The position numbers were made by a program, and so were the translations under genes. The notes beneath the pieces are model-generated. The model saw only the letters and a program-made list of their open reading frames with translations, was not told the DNA's origin and did not search any database. From NCBI RefSeq assembly GCF_001275135.1, contig NZ_LFQU01000002.1:186001-250000 (forward strand): a stretch of DNA of 64,000 nt. The letters run 5' to 3'. Source of the stretch: Xylanibacter rarus. Lineage in GTDB: Bacteria > Bacteroidota > Bacteroidia > Bacteroidales > Bacteroidaceae. Positions 53,574 through 61,876 of this stretch are shown here, one piece after another. The stretch's first letter is position 1, and each line of letters begins with the position of its first letter.

Positions 53574-53609
53574 ATGCGGCGGGGCTGTGACAGTTCTGCC
53601 GCATTTTTT
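53574..53609 (+). terminator. Terminator of the DUF5107/TPR gene
   Basis: ATGCGGC (53574-53580) pairs with GCCGCAT (53598-53604), extended inside by G-U pairs and CTG/CAG, and is followed by TTTTT. Confidence 0.85.
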
Positions 53610-53639
53610 ATGCCGTCATGAAGTGAGCCGCCTGCAGTG

Positions 53640-53760
53640 CTGCTGATAAGGCATCGGCATACGGCTCGACATAAGGCGGCATATTGCAAGACGAAACGCG
53701 GCCTTTAACACGCCGGAAAGCCACGTTTTGCGAGCTAAAACGCCATATTTTACATTGTAA
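53640..53760. repeat. Degenerate intergenic repeat of the GCAAAAG family
   Basis: The stretch contains alternating words such as TATTGCAAGACGAAAC, TTTTGCGAGCTAAAACG and TTTTACATTGTAA, which look like decayed versions of the palindromic repeats at 10.1 and 15.4 kb. The gap 53534-53969 has no gene. Confidence 0.4.
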
Positions 53761-53896
53761 TTAAAATGGAAGGATTTTGTGTCGGTCAGTAATTTTTCTA
53801 TACATCCAATAAGCATTTTGTCAGAACAATAGACACTTTTGCTTACATATTTTAAAGCTATAAATACACGTAGGCAAAGGCCTTCACCGCAGAGCA

Positions 53897-53936
53897 ACAA
53901 AAAAACGCGCCCCGAAAGCCTATGGCAGGGGCGCGC
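53897..53936 (-). terminator. Terminator of the aldose 1-epimerase gene
   Basis: CGCGCCCC (53906-53913) pairs with GGGGCGCG (53928-53935); on the minus strand the stem is followed by TTTTTTTGTT. Confidence 0.85.
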
Positions 53937-53969
53937 TCCACGGTTGAAAACAAACCATGTTACTACTCT

Positions 53970-55022
53970 CTAACAATTAATCGAAAATGCGTATTTAATC
54001 ACATGGCGGTATGTCTCGCCCGGCATCAGCATCTGGCACGGCAGTGAAGGATGGTTGGGAGCGTCGGGAGCACCCTGACACTCAATGGCCACGCCGTCGT
54101 GGTCGGCATACCTTCGGCCGCTCTTGCCCACGGGCAGGTTGTCGGCAAGCCAGTTGCCCGTGTAGAGCATGGCTCCGCACTGTGTGGAGTAGACGCTCAG
54201 ACGGCGGCGGCTCTCATCGTCGTCGAGCACAGCCACGAGCCTCAGCCGGCCGTCGCCGTTCCATCCGTCTACGAAGAAGAAGTGGTTGTATCCCTTGCCC
54301 GTCCTCATGTTGCTGAAGTCGGCACCTATGTCCCTGCCCAGCGCCTTGGCCTGCAGAAAGTCCATCGGAGTGCCCTCCACCGGCTCTATGCTTCCCAGCG
54401 GAATGTCCGTGACGTCGGCAGGCAGCCATCTGTGGCAGTTAAGCCTGAGCCGCTGACCCAGGCACGAGCCCGAGCCTTCGCCCGCAAGGTTGAAGTAGGC
54501 ATGGTTGGTAAGATTGACAATGGTGGGCCTGTCGGCCGTTGCCTCATAGCTAATGGTCAGCTCGTTATCGTCGTTCCACACATAGTCAACCGCCACGTCC
54601 ATGGCTCCCGGATATCCCTCCTCGCCGTCGGCGGCATGATACGTGAACCTTACGCCGCCGTCATGAGGCTCGGCACCCCATATCACGTTGTGAAATCCGT
54701 CGTTGCCCCCGTGCAGCGCGTTGGGCGGATTGTTGATAGCCAACTGATACTCGTCCCTGCCTATGCTGAACCTGCCGCGCGCAATGCGGTTGGCATATCG
54801 TCCGGGCGTCTTTCCGGCGCATGCGCTGTCGTAGAGATAGTCGGCAGGCCGGGCATATCCCAGCACCACGTCGTCTATCCGTCCGCGTGCGTCGGGCACC
54901 CTTATAGCCGTGATGCCCGCGCCAAGCGACGACAGAGCAGCCTCGCAGCCCTGCGAGTTGACAAGGCGGAACACCCTGAACGTGCCCTTTGCCGAGCTTA
55001 TATCGTTGCTTAATATATCCAT
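53970..55022 (-). CDS. galM: Aldose 1-epimerase (galactose mutarotase)
   Basis: Starting at ATG 55022 (MDILSNDISSAKGTFRVF), the 350-residue cytoplasmic protein has the mutarotase beta-sandwich with the expected active-site positions: NPPNALHGGNDGFHN (substrate His), VNLTNHAYFNLAG (catalytic His), VEGTPMDF and a C-terminal VAIECQG that carries the catalytic Glu. It interconverts alpha and beta anomers of galactose or related aldoses. The start is decided by the promoter: a full -33/-7 pair lies at 55035-55065, so the upstream in-frame ATG at 55064 would not be transcribed. It lies tail to tail with the DUF5107/TPR gene, separated by two terminators, and is probably functionally tied to the sugar porter module. 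Confidence 0.92.
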   Translation of the reverse strand: MDILSNDISSAKGTFRVFRLVNSQGCEAALSSLGAGITAIRVPDARGRIDDVVLGYARPADYLYDSACAGKTPGRYANRIARGRFSIGRDEYQLAINNPPNALHGGNDGFHNVIWGAEPHDGGVRFTYHAADGEEGYPGAMDVAVDYVWNDDNELTISYEATADRPTIVNLTNHAYFNLAGEGSGSCLGQRLRLNCHRWLPADVTDIPLGSIEPVEGTPMDFLQAKALGRDIGADFSNMRTGKGYNHFFFVDGWNGDGRLRLVAVLDDDESRRRLSVYSTQCGAMLYTGNWLADNLPVGKSGRRYADHDGVAIECQGAPDAPNHPSLPCQMLMPGETYRHVIKYAFSINC

Positions 55023-55034
55023 CTTTTTTGCATG

Positions 55035-55065
55035 CAAAGTTAGCATCATGCGGCCGAAGGACAAA
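55035..55065 (-). promoter_or_regulatory. Promoter of galM, giving an almost leaderless message
   Basis: On the minus strand TTTG (55062-55065), 19 bp, TAACTTTG (55035-55042). A start 4-8 nt after the box leaves only about 5-9 nt before the ATG at 55022. Confidence 0.75.
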
Positions 55066-55170
55066 GCACGCGCATGTCAGAAAATGTAAATTATTCGTCA
55101 AAACGCCTGCCTGCGCCCTTATTTTCGGCAGAAAATAACAAGTGTTACGGCCAACATCATAAAGCATATC

Positions 55171-55202
55171 TTTGCTTTTATGGTAAAAAAATATTATTTT
55201 TG
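55171..55202 (+). promoter_or_regulatory. Promoter of the exported protein/CHAT cluster
   Basis: TTTG (55171-55174), 20 bp, TATTTTTG (55195-55202) fits the consensus. The -33 TTTG is itself the end of another -7-like box, TATCTTTG (55167-55174). The leader from the main promoter is about 45 nt. Confidence 0.65.
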
Positions 55203-55251
55203 CCAAAACGATTAACAATATATTATCACACAATCTAAAATCATTCACAAC

Positions 55252-56409
55252 ATGAATATTAAACATTCAGCAGCGTCGGCAGCATATCTTATTCTGGCAT
55301 TCATGGCCATATGGCTTGCACCGACTGAGACAAAAGCACAAGTAACCTACGAGACATTCATATACACGAGCGACGCCCTGAGCAGCGAGATACAGGACCT
55401 GAGCAACGAGCGCGCTGCCCGCGGAGGCTACATGGCCGACCTGGGCATGGCCATGGCAAACGCCGGAAAGGGCATTGCCGGGGGATACGTGACGAGCTTC
55501 ATCGACATGGGCGTCAACGCCATAGCATCGCTCATAACAAGACCTTCGCGACTGAAGAACGAATGGGAGGAGACGGTTAAGGCCGAGAGCACCTTTGAGA
55601 CCAAGTTCGGCACGGTGAGCGAGCTCAACGACTTTTATTCGGTGCCGTCGACAGACGGGGCGATGGACCCGCGCGGCATGCGCTTCAACGGCATAGGATG
55701 CCTGCGCCGCGGCGAGAAAGGCGACACCGTGTTCTACATATCATGCCACGTGGACCACAGCAAGCTCTACCGCATAGTGAACCACTCTAAGTTTGAGCTG
55801 GTGCTCGACACGCTCATACTATGCCCGAAGGAGTCTAACCTGCCCAACTCATCGCTGCCCCTGCCCTTCTATTTCAGCGAGCGCGGCAGCTATCAGATAG
55901 ACATGACCATGACGCTTACATCGTCGTGGATAAACGAGCTGACCGTGCTTCAGAAAGACAAGGAGCTGGGACGCTTCGAGCTGACCGTGCCCATCGACTC
56001 GTCGCAGGTGGCGGCCGACGGCAAATATCGCTACGTTCGCGGACGCAGCAAGGGCTCGCCACTGGTGATAAAGGGCGAGAGCTTCATCGTGCCGCGCTCG
56101 TTCATGGCATACCGCGACGAGAACGACCAGTATCACAACAGCTGGGGAACGGGCGAATACAAGATGTCTGTAACGCTGAAGGAGAGCTGCGACGTAACCG
56201 ACGAATACCGCGACGAATGGAGAAACGACCGCAAGCGCCGCAAGAAACTGACGCCGAAGGAGGGCTGGACCGACAACGTATGGAAGGTGATAGAGTCGCA
56301 GAAATGGGACGAGATATCAAAGCAATGGGTGATAACCACGCTGAGCGCACCTGCCGACATGATAACGGGCGACATAATAGACAAGCTCGACCTGACACCC
56401 GACAAATAG
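55252..56409 (+). CDS. Exported protein of unknown function, first gene of the CHAT cluster
   Basis: The 385-residue protein has a signal peptide with likely cleavage after TKA (ATG 55252, mature QVTYETFIYTSD). The first 90 mature residues are helical with a glycine/alanine-rich amphipathic stretch (MADLGMAMANAGKGIAGG) that could touch a membrane. The rest is beta-rich (FYISCHVDHSKLYRIVNH, LPLPFYFSERGSYQIDMTMT, RYVRGRSKGSPLVIKGESF) and charged, with an RNDRKRRKKL patch near the end. I recognise no known domain. It begins the plus-strand cluster behind a consensus promoter and precedes the first CHAT gene by 103 bp without a terminator, so the two are probably co-expressed. It could be a partner, target or pore-like component, which is speculation. 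Confidence 0.7.
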   Translation: MNIKHSAASAAYLILAFMAIWLAPTETKAQVTYETFIYTSDALSSEIQDLSNERAARGGYMADLGMAMANAGKGIAGGYVTSFIDMGVNAIASLITRPSRLKNEWEETVKAESTFETKFGTVSELNDFYSVPSTDGAMDPRGMRFNGIGCLRRGEKGDTVFYISCHVDHSKLYRIVNHSKFELVLDTLILCPKESNLPNSSLPLPFYFSERGSYQIDMTMTLTSSWINELTVLQKDKELGRFELTVPIDSSQVAADGKYRYVRGRSKGSPLVIKGESFIVPRSFMAYRDENDQYHNSWGTGEYKMSVTLKESCDVTDEYRDEWRNDRKRRKKLTPKEGWTDNVWKVIESQKWDEISKQWVITTLSAPADMITGDIIDKLDLTPDK

Positions 56410-56512
56410 CAACAGGCACATGCCTAAAGCCGGGAGGACGGATGGACAAGGCGCAGGCACGACATCAACAGGCACCCGGCAACGGCTGGACAACAATAAC
56501 ATAAAACGGCTT

Positions 56513-59500
56513 ATGAAACCACTGTTATGTCTATTTATACTTATGTCGCTTCTTGCCGCGCCGACGCATGCCGGCAAGACCTATGCTGCGGCAGCAAGCC
56601 ACGCCGCACACAGGGCCGCCGCACAGCAGGATGACGACAAGGCAAGGAGCGAAGCCATAACCTACATATTGGCCCACCGCAAATGGGCGGCTGCCAACGT
56701 AGACACGGCATTTGCCACAGACGCCGACCTGCTGAGGGCTGCCGCCGACGCCGCTGCCACGCTGTCGCGCGAGCCGGCATACACGGCAGTGCTGCGCAAG
56801 GCCGCAGCACTGGTGCCCGCACTTGCCGCATATGCATCATTCAGACAGACCGACAGCCTTGACCATGCCGACAGGCGCAAGACCGAAGCCCTCGAGGCCA
56901 TAGCCCTGGCAGCACAGAAGACAGTGCCGCAAAGGCCCAACGTGGAGGCAAGGGCAAGATACCACATAGCCGTAATATCCGTGCAGACCGACGCAGGCCG
57001 CGCATACAGCTCGATATGCGACGCCTGCAGGCTGGCAGAAAAGAGCCGCGGCGGAATAAGCAAGGACAGGATTACGGCCGAAACAATGCTCTACAACGCC
57101 ACACGACTCTTCATAAAAGCCAACTACACCGAGGGCGACTCTCCGCTGCTGTATGCCGAAGAGAGCAGGCTCGAGCACGATTTTCTCAGATACTTCAGAG
57201 GACGCAAGGGCACGGCAGACGACGCACTGACCATGTCGATGCTTGCCATGATAAGGCAGGGGCGCGGCTTCGGGCGCGAGTCTGACGAAGCCGACGTGGC
57301 AGAATTCGGCGGCAGCAGACCGGCAGAACTGCCCGACAGCGTGGCAACGGCCGAATGGCTCTTGGGCAGATACTACGTGAAAGAAGCCTTCAGGATAGCA
57401 TCGGGAGCGTTGGGATACAGCCATCCCGACGTGATGTCAATGCGGCTTATGACGCTTGCAGCCGGCTCGCCGTGCTTCGACAGCATGTTCGTCTACGCCC
57501 TTGCCTACTGGCCGCTGGGCACACCGATGCTATGCGACGTCAAGATAGCCAAATGGACTACAGCCCTTAACGAGGGGACAGACGTGTCGGAAAGCAGAAA
57601 ATACGCCACATATCTGAAATATTACCGCAACTATTACGGCGAAGACAGCAGGGCGTATGCCGACATGCTGCAGCAGGTGGCGCTGATAAGACTCATGGAC
57701 AACATAGCCGACGGACAGGCAGGCGACGGCTCGCAGCTGGTTGAGCTCTACATAAAACTGATGAACCGGACAGGCAGATGCGACGACAGATACATCGATG
57801 CGTGCGACGGATTCATGACGCTGGCATCGCTGGTAGACCCGAAGATATATCTCCGCCTGTCTGAAGAGATAATGAAATGTTATGCCGAAAGGAGCACGCA
57901 GCCCAGCTGGACGCGCGTGGCAACAGGCGGAAAGATAGCCACACGACTTGCACAGAACGCCGAACACGACAAGGCGCTCGACATGCAGCGCAAGACGGTG
58001 GACGAGGCAACGATGCTGCCCGGAACCATAGGACGCAGATATGAAGCCAAGGCACGATACGACCTGGCAGTGCTATACGGCAGCAGCGGACAGCCCGCCG
58101 ACTCGGCAACGGTGGACAGCTGCTGGCAGGCAGCACTGAAAACCTACGGCGAGGCAAGGCTCGAAAAGTTTATGCCGGCCATGAGCTATGCCGTGCATCT
58201 CGCTGACGAATACCGGCTCGACGATGCCGCCGGCGTGGTGACAAAGCTGATAAAGGACGACGGCAAGACCATGCGCAAGGCATATCTGGCAAGCGCCCGC
58301 ACCCTGCTCGGACGCATAAGGATGATGCAGGGCAAGAACGACAGGAAGACAAGGCGACTGTTTGAGTCGGCAGCCGAGCCGCTGCTGACAGACACCGCAC
58401 AGCTGCCGTCGCTCGCCGTAAACGGATATCTGTATCTCAGCGCATGGCACATCAGCGAGAACAGGCCCGACTCTGCCGAATTCTACCTTCAGCGAGGATA
58501 CCTCCTGGCAAAGAAGATAACCGACATTTCGCCCGGATTTTATCTCAACTTCTCAAAGAATCTTTACACTCTTTACATGGCTCTCGGACAAGACCACAAG
58601 GCTGAGGAGCTGAACGAGAGCATGATAGAGGAGCTTGAGAGAGACAACCTGCAGGGCACCACGACATATCTCGACTGCATGTGGAACCGCGTGGACATAA
58701 CGCGGCTGAGGACTCCGGGCAACCTCAACAAGATTTTCACGCAGTGCACGGGCATAATATCGCCCACATTCCTCGTATATAAAAGGGGCAACTACAACAA
58801 GGACATAAAGTATTCGTATGTGTTAAGACTGCTCACAAACATTGTAACCAACGGCACCAGACTGTATGCTACCACACCCGCTGCGGCGGAACAGCAGGAC
58901 GGAGCCGGAAACTCGCGCGAATACATAAGCAGCCAGCTGGGCGAACTGATACCGCAGCTGCTCGACATGGAACAGGGATATCCCGGCTTTGTGCAGGGTG
59001 CCGACTACCGTGTACTGCCCGAATACTATATGCTCATACAGGCTCTTGCCAACTATTACGGCATGGTAAGAGACACATCAAAGATCACTCACTACTACAG
59101 ACTGATGGCCGAAGCCGACTCGCTGTGCCACAGGCCGTGGACGGCGGCACAGAACATGGCAGGACTTTACGTCATGCGCGGCGACTTCAGGAGCGCGCTG
59201 CCCTACAACACCGAATGCTACAGGCAGCTTGACCGTTTCTCAATATTCGACCAGATACAGATAAGCCGCTGGCAGGCAGAGCTGTGCTATGCGCTCAACA
59301 GAGACGACGAAGCCGTGGAAGCGGCAGCCGGATACGCCGGTCAGATACGCAGATATGTGCTCTCAAACTTCGACTATCTTGGCTCTGACGAACGCGCGCA
59401 GTTTCTTGCCGACCACAGCACAAGCGGCCTGATGATCAACTGGATGCTGCCGCGCAAGAGCCGGGAGCTGGCAGCTCAGGCCTACGACGCAGCACTGTTT

Positions 59501-60922
59501 GACAAAGGTCTGCTGCTGCATTCGTGGGAACGCATACGCCGCTCGATAATACGCTCGGGCGACAATGCGCTGATATCTCAGCTCGACACGCTTGCACGCC
59601 TTAACGAAGCGGCACGCGCTCTCAACGCAGGAACAGGCGACACAGAGACGAGCAGGCAGCTGAGCGGCATACAGCAGCAGATAGAGCGCATAGAGAAGAG
59701 TCTGGCACGCAGCACCGAGGCCTACCGCACAGACACCATGAGAGTTGTGTCGTGGCAGGAGATAATAAAGGCACTCAGCCCCGGCGAGGCAGCCATAGAG
59801 TTTGTAGCCACCGACACGGCCATGGCTGCCCTCATAATAAAGCCCGGACTTGAACGTCCCGCTGCCGTGATGCTCAACGGTGCAAGACAGCTGACCGCGC
59901 TGCTCAGACAGACCGACTTCATGCCTGCCGAAACACGTGTGCGCAGACTCTACACCTTCGGAAGGTCAAAGCTCTACGACATAATATGGCGTCCGCTTGA
60001 GCAATATCTCGGCAACACGGCAACCGTATACTTCTCGCCCACAGGCGAACTTAACCGCATTGCCTTTGCCGCCATACCCGTATCGGCCGACAGCTGCCTC
60101 ATAGACAGATACGACCTGCGCCAGCTGTCTACCACGGCAAGACTCGTAAGCAGAGCCGGAAAGCACGACATAAAGACGGCAACCGTGTTCGGAGGCATCT
60201 ATTACAGCGACGGACAGGCCGCGCAGGCAGCAGGCAACGGCAGCAACAACACACGAGCAGCGATGCAGGAAGCCTTTGTATATCTTGACGAGACGCGACG
60301 CGAGACCGACGCCATAGCCCGATGCATGGCCAAAGCCGACATCAAGGCCGACACCATAACGGGCAGCAACGCCACCGAAACGGCATTCTACAAGCTCGAC
60401 GGACAGAGCACGGACATAATACATCTGGCCACGCACGGATTCTTCATAGACGGCTCAAAGGATGCCGACGAATATGCGTTCCTGCGCAACCATCCCGGCT
60501 CAAAGCACCACGCCATGCAGCGCACAGGACTTGCCTTCGTAGGCGCCAACGCCACATGGACGGGCGAACGCAAGCCCGACCGCGAGGACGGCATACTGAC
60601 CGCCAACGAACTGTCACTGCTCGACCTTGGCAACACCGACATGGCTGTGCTGTCGGCATGCGAGACGGCGCTGGGAAGCTACACCACCGAGGGCGTGTAC
60701 GGACTGCAGCGCGGATTTAAAGAGGCCGGCGTCAACACGCTGATGATGTCGCTATGGAACGTGAACGACCGCGCCACGGCGATATTCATGCAGGACTTCT
60801 ACAGGCTGTGGCTCGGCGGAATGACCAAGCGCGAGGCCTTCAGGACTGCCGTGAACAACATGAGACAGCAGCACCGCGAGCCGTTCTTCTGGGCTGCCTT
60901 CACCCTGCTTGACGCCGAATAA
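56513..60922 (+). CDS. Exported TPR-like CHAT-domain (caspase-like) protein, 1469 residues
   Basis: ATG 56513 opens a signal peptide (MKPLLCLFILMSLLAAPTHA). A longer frame to 56420 is less likely. Residues 25-1070 are a long helical, TPR-like solenoid. A C-terminal CHAT domain (about 1110-1469) carries the caspase-type dyad H1308 in IIHLATHGFF and C1383 in AVLSACETALG, with the usual GVYGLQRGFKEAGVNTLMMS and WNVNDRATAIFMQDFY. CHAT proteases cut protein targets after a signal received by their TPR part. Most described members are cytoplasmic, whereas this one has an export signal and would act in the periplasm or outside. No lipobox or T9SS tail is seen. It sits between two exported proteins of unknown function and is followed by a second CHAT gene. 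Confidence 0.88.
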   Translation: MKPLLCLFILMSLLAAPTHAGKTYAAAASHAAHRAAAQQDDDKARSEAITYILAHRKWAAANVDTAFATDADLLRAAADAAATLSREPAYTAVLRKAAALVPALAAYASFRQTDSLDHADRRKTEALEAIALAAQKTVPQRPNVEARARYHIAVISVQTDAGRAYSSICDACRLAEKSRGGISKDRITAETMLYNATRLFIKANYTEGDSPLLYAEESRLEHDFLRYFRGRKGTADDALTMSMLAMIRQGRGFGRESDEADVAEFGGSRPAELPDSVATAEWLLGRYYVKEAFRIASGALGYSHPDVMSMRLMTLAAGSPCFDSMFVYALAYWPLGTPMLCDVKIAKWTTALNEGTDVSESRKYATYLKYYRNYYGEDSRAYADMLQQVALIRLMDNIADGQAGDGSQLVELYIKLMNRTGRCDDRYIDACDGFMTLASLVDPKIYLRLSEEIMKCYAERSTQPSWTRVATGGKIATRLAQNAEHDKALDMQRKTVDEATMLPGTIGRRYEAKARYDLAVLYGSSGQPADSATVDSCWQAALKTYGEARLEKFMPAMSYAVHLADEYRLDDAAGVVTKLIKDDGKTMRKAYLASARTLLGRIRMMQGKNDRKTRRLFESAAEPLLTDTAQLPSLAVNGYLYLSAWHISENRPDSAEFYLQRGYLLAKKITDISPGFYLNFSKNLYTLYMALGQDHKAEELNESMIEELERDNLQGTTTYLDCMWNRVDITRLRTPGNLNKIFTQCTGIISPTFLVYKRGNYNKDIKYSYVLRLLTNIVTNGTRLYATTPAAAEQQDGAGNSREYISSQLGELIPQLLDMEQGYPGFVQGADYRVLPEYYMLIQALANYYGMVRDTSKITHYYRLMAEADSLCHRPWTAAQNMAGLYVMRGDFRSALPYNTECYRQLDRFSIFDQIQISRWQAELCYALNRDDEAVEAAAGYAGQIRRYVLSNFDYLGSDERAQFLADHSTSGLMINWMLPRKSRELAAQAYDAALFDKGLLLHSWERIRRSIIRSGDNALISQLDTLARLNEAARALNAGTGDTETSRQLSGIQQQIERIEKSLARSTEAYRTDTMRVVSWQEIIKALSPGEAAIEFVATDTAMAALIIKPGLERPAAVMLNGARQLTALLRQTDFMPAETRVRRLYTFGRSKLYDIIWRPLEQYLGNTATVYFSPTGELNRIAFAAIPVSADSCLIDRYDLRQLSTTARLVSRAGKHDIKTATVFGGIYYSDGQAAQAAGNGSNNTRAAMQEAFVYLDETRRETDAIARCMAKADIKADTITGSNATETAFYKLDGQSTDIIHLATHGFFIDGSKDADEYAFLRNHPGSKHHAMQRTGLAFVGANATWTGERKPDREDGILTANELSLLDLGNTDMAVLSACETALGSYTTEGVYGLQRGFKEAGVNTLMMSLWNVNDRATAIFMQDFYRLWLGGMTKREAFRTAVNNMRQQHREPFFWAAFTLLDAE

Positions 60923-61019
60923 GGCCGCTCCGACCCGACGGCACCTCCGACAGAGACAAGGGGAAAGACAGCAGAAAAGACGTGAATGAACATTGACTGA
61001 CAACTAAAATATTACTGAC

Positions 61020-61634
61020 ATGAGAAAAATATTATTGCTTGTGCTTGCCGTATGTGCATCGGCCATACATGCGCAAAACACAACCGAACTGATGATGAAG
61101 GCCGAAAAGGCGTGCATGATGATACGCGACGCCGTGACGGCACGCTCTGCCGACAACGTGATGGCGGGCATGGAGATGATAAGCGAGATACCGTTCAGCG
61201 AACTGACGCTAAGCTCTGTCGACACCAAGAGCGCCGTGCCGATGCGCGGACATCTGCAATATAACGTTGAATATCTTGACGAACTGCTGCTGAAAAACCT
61301 CGACATGGGACTCATAGAGGTTGAAGACGCCTACAAGATGAGGGCAACGAGCGCTCCGCTAAGATGCACCCACCGCGCCGTGGCGGCAGGCGGCAGCGTA
61401 ACTTACTCGATGATGGCGCAGGGCGAACAGCAGCTGATGGTGGTGCCCGAGTGCGGAGGCAAAGTGAATCTCTACGTAGACGACAAGGGCAGCGGCCGCA
61501 AACTGGCAGACAAGGCCGACGGAGGCAAGGACTGCTGCACGCTCAACTGGACGATAGAACGTGCCGGCGAGCTGGTGATTACCGTGGAGAACAAGTCGGA
61601 CAAAGACCTGAGCTTTATCATCGTGTCCAACTGA
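61020..61634 (+). CDS. Small exported protein between two CHAT genes
   Basis: The 204-residue protein has a signal peptide (MRKILLLVLAVCASAIHAQ), a helical segment rich in methionine (about 25-65: LMMKAEKACMMIRDA, then VMAGMEMISEIPF) and a beta-rich C-terminal half (about 110-204: CTHRAVAAGGSVTYSMMAQ, GKVNLYVDDKGSGRKLADKA, ELVITVENKSDKDLSFII) that resembles small pre-peptidase C-terminal/jelly-roll-like modules. I cannot assign a family. It starts 97 bp after the first CHAT gene with no promoter or strong terminator in between, and precedes the second CHAT gene by 242 bp. A role as regulator or substrate of the CHAT proteins is inference from position. Confidence 0.72.
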   Translation: MRKILLLVLAVCASAIHAQNTTELMMKAEKACMMIRDAVTARSADNVMAGMEMISEIPFSELTLSSVDTKSAVPMRGHLQYNVEYLDELLLKNLDMGLIEVEDAYKMRATSAPLRCTHRAVAAGGSVTYSMMAQGEQQLMVVPECGGKVNLYVDDKGSGRKLADKADGGKDCCTLNWTIERAGELVITVENKSDKDLSFIIVSN

Positions 61635-61876
61635 ACAGCCCCAGGCAGCTAAAGGCATCAGACAAGCTGAAACGGCCGAAGCGGCATGACAAGCCATAAA
61701 TTAGGCTCATCAAGCCCTGAAAGGTTATCAGAGAGCATGCTGTTTTGTCTGTTTGCGTATCGGTGCTTCCATCCGGATTATCACCACATATTCGGGTTAA
61801 GGCCAAAAATCCAGCTGCCGCAATATTATTTATACATGTTTTCTTAATTCTTAATTTTTAATTCCTGATTATCATC

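Noticed and set aside
61836-61850. ATG at 61836 as start of the second CHAT gene
   Set aside because: The frame stops after three codons; the GTG at 61877 opens a signal peptide and the full frame.
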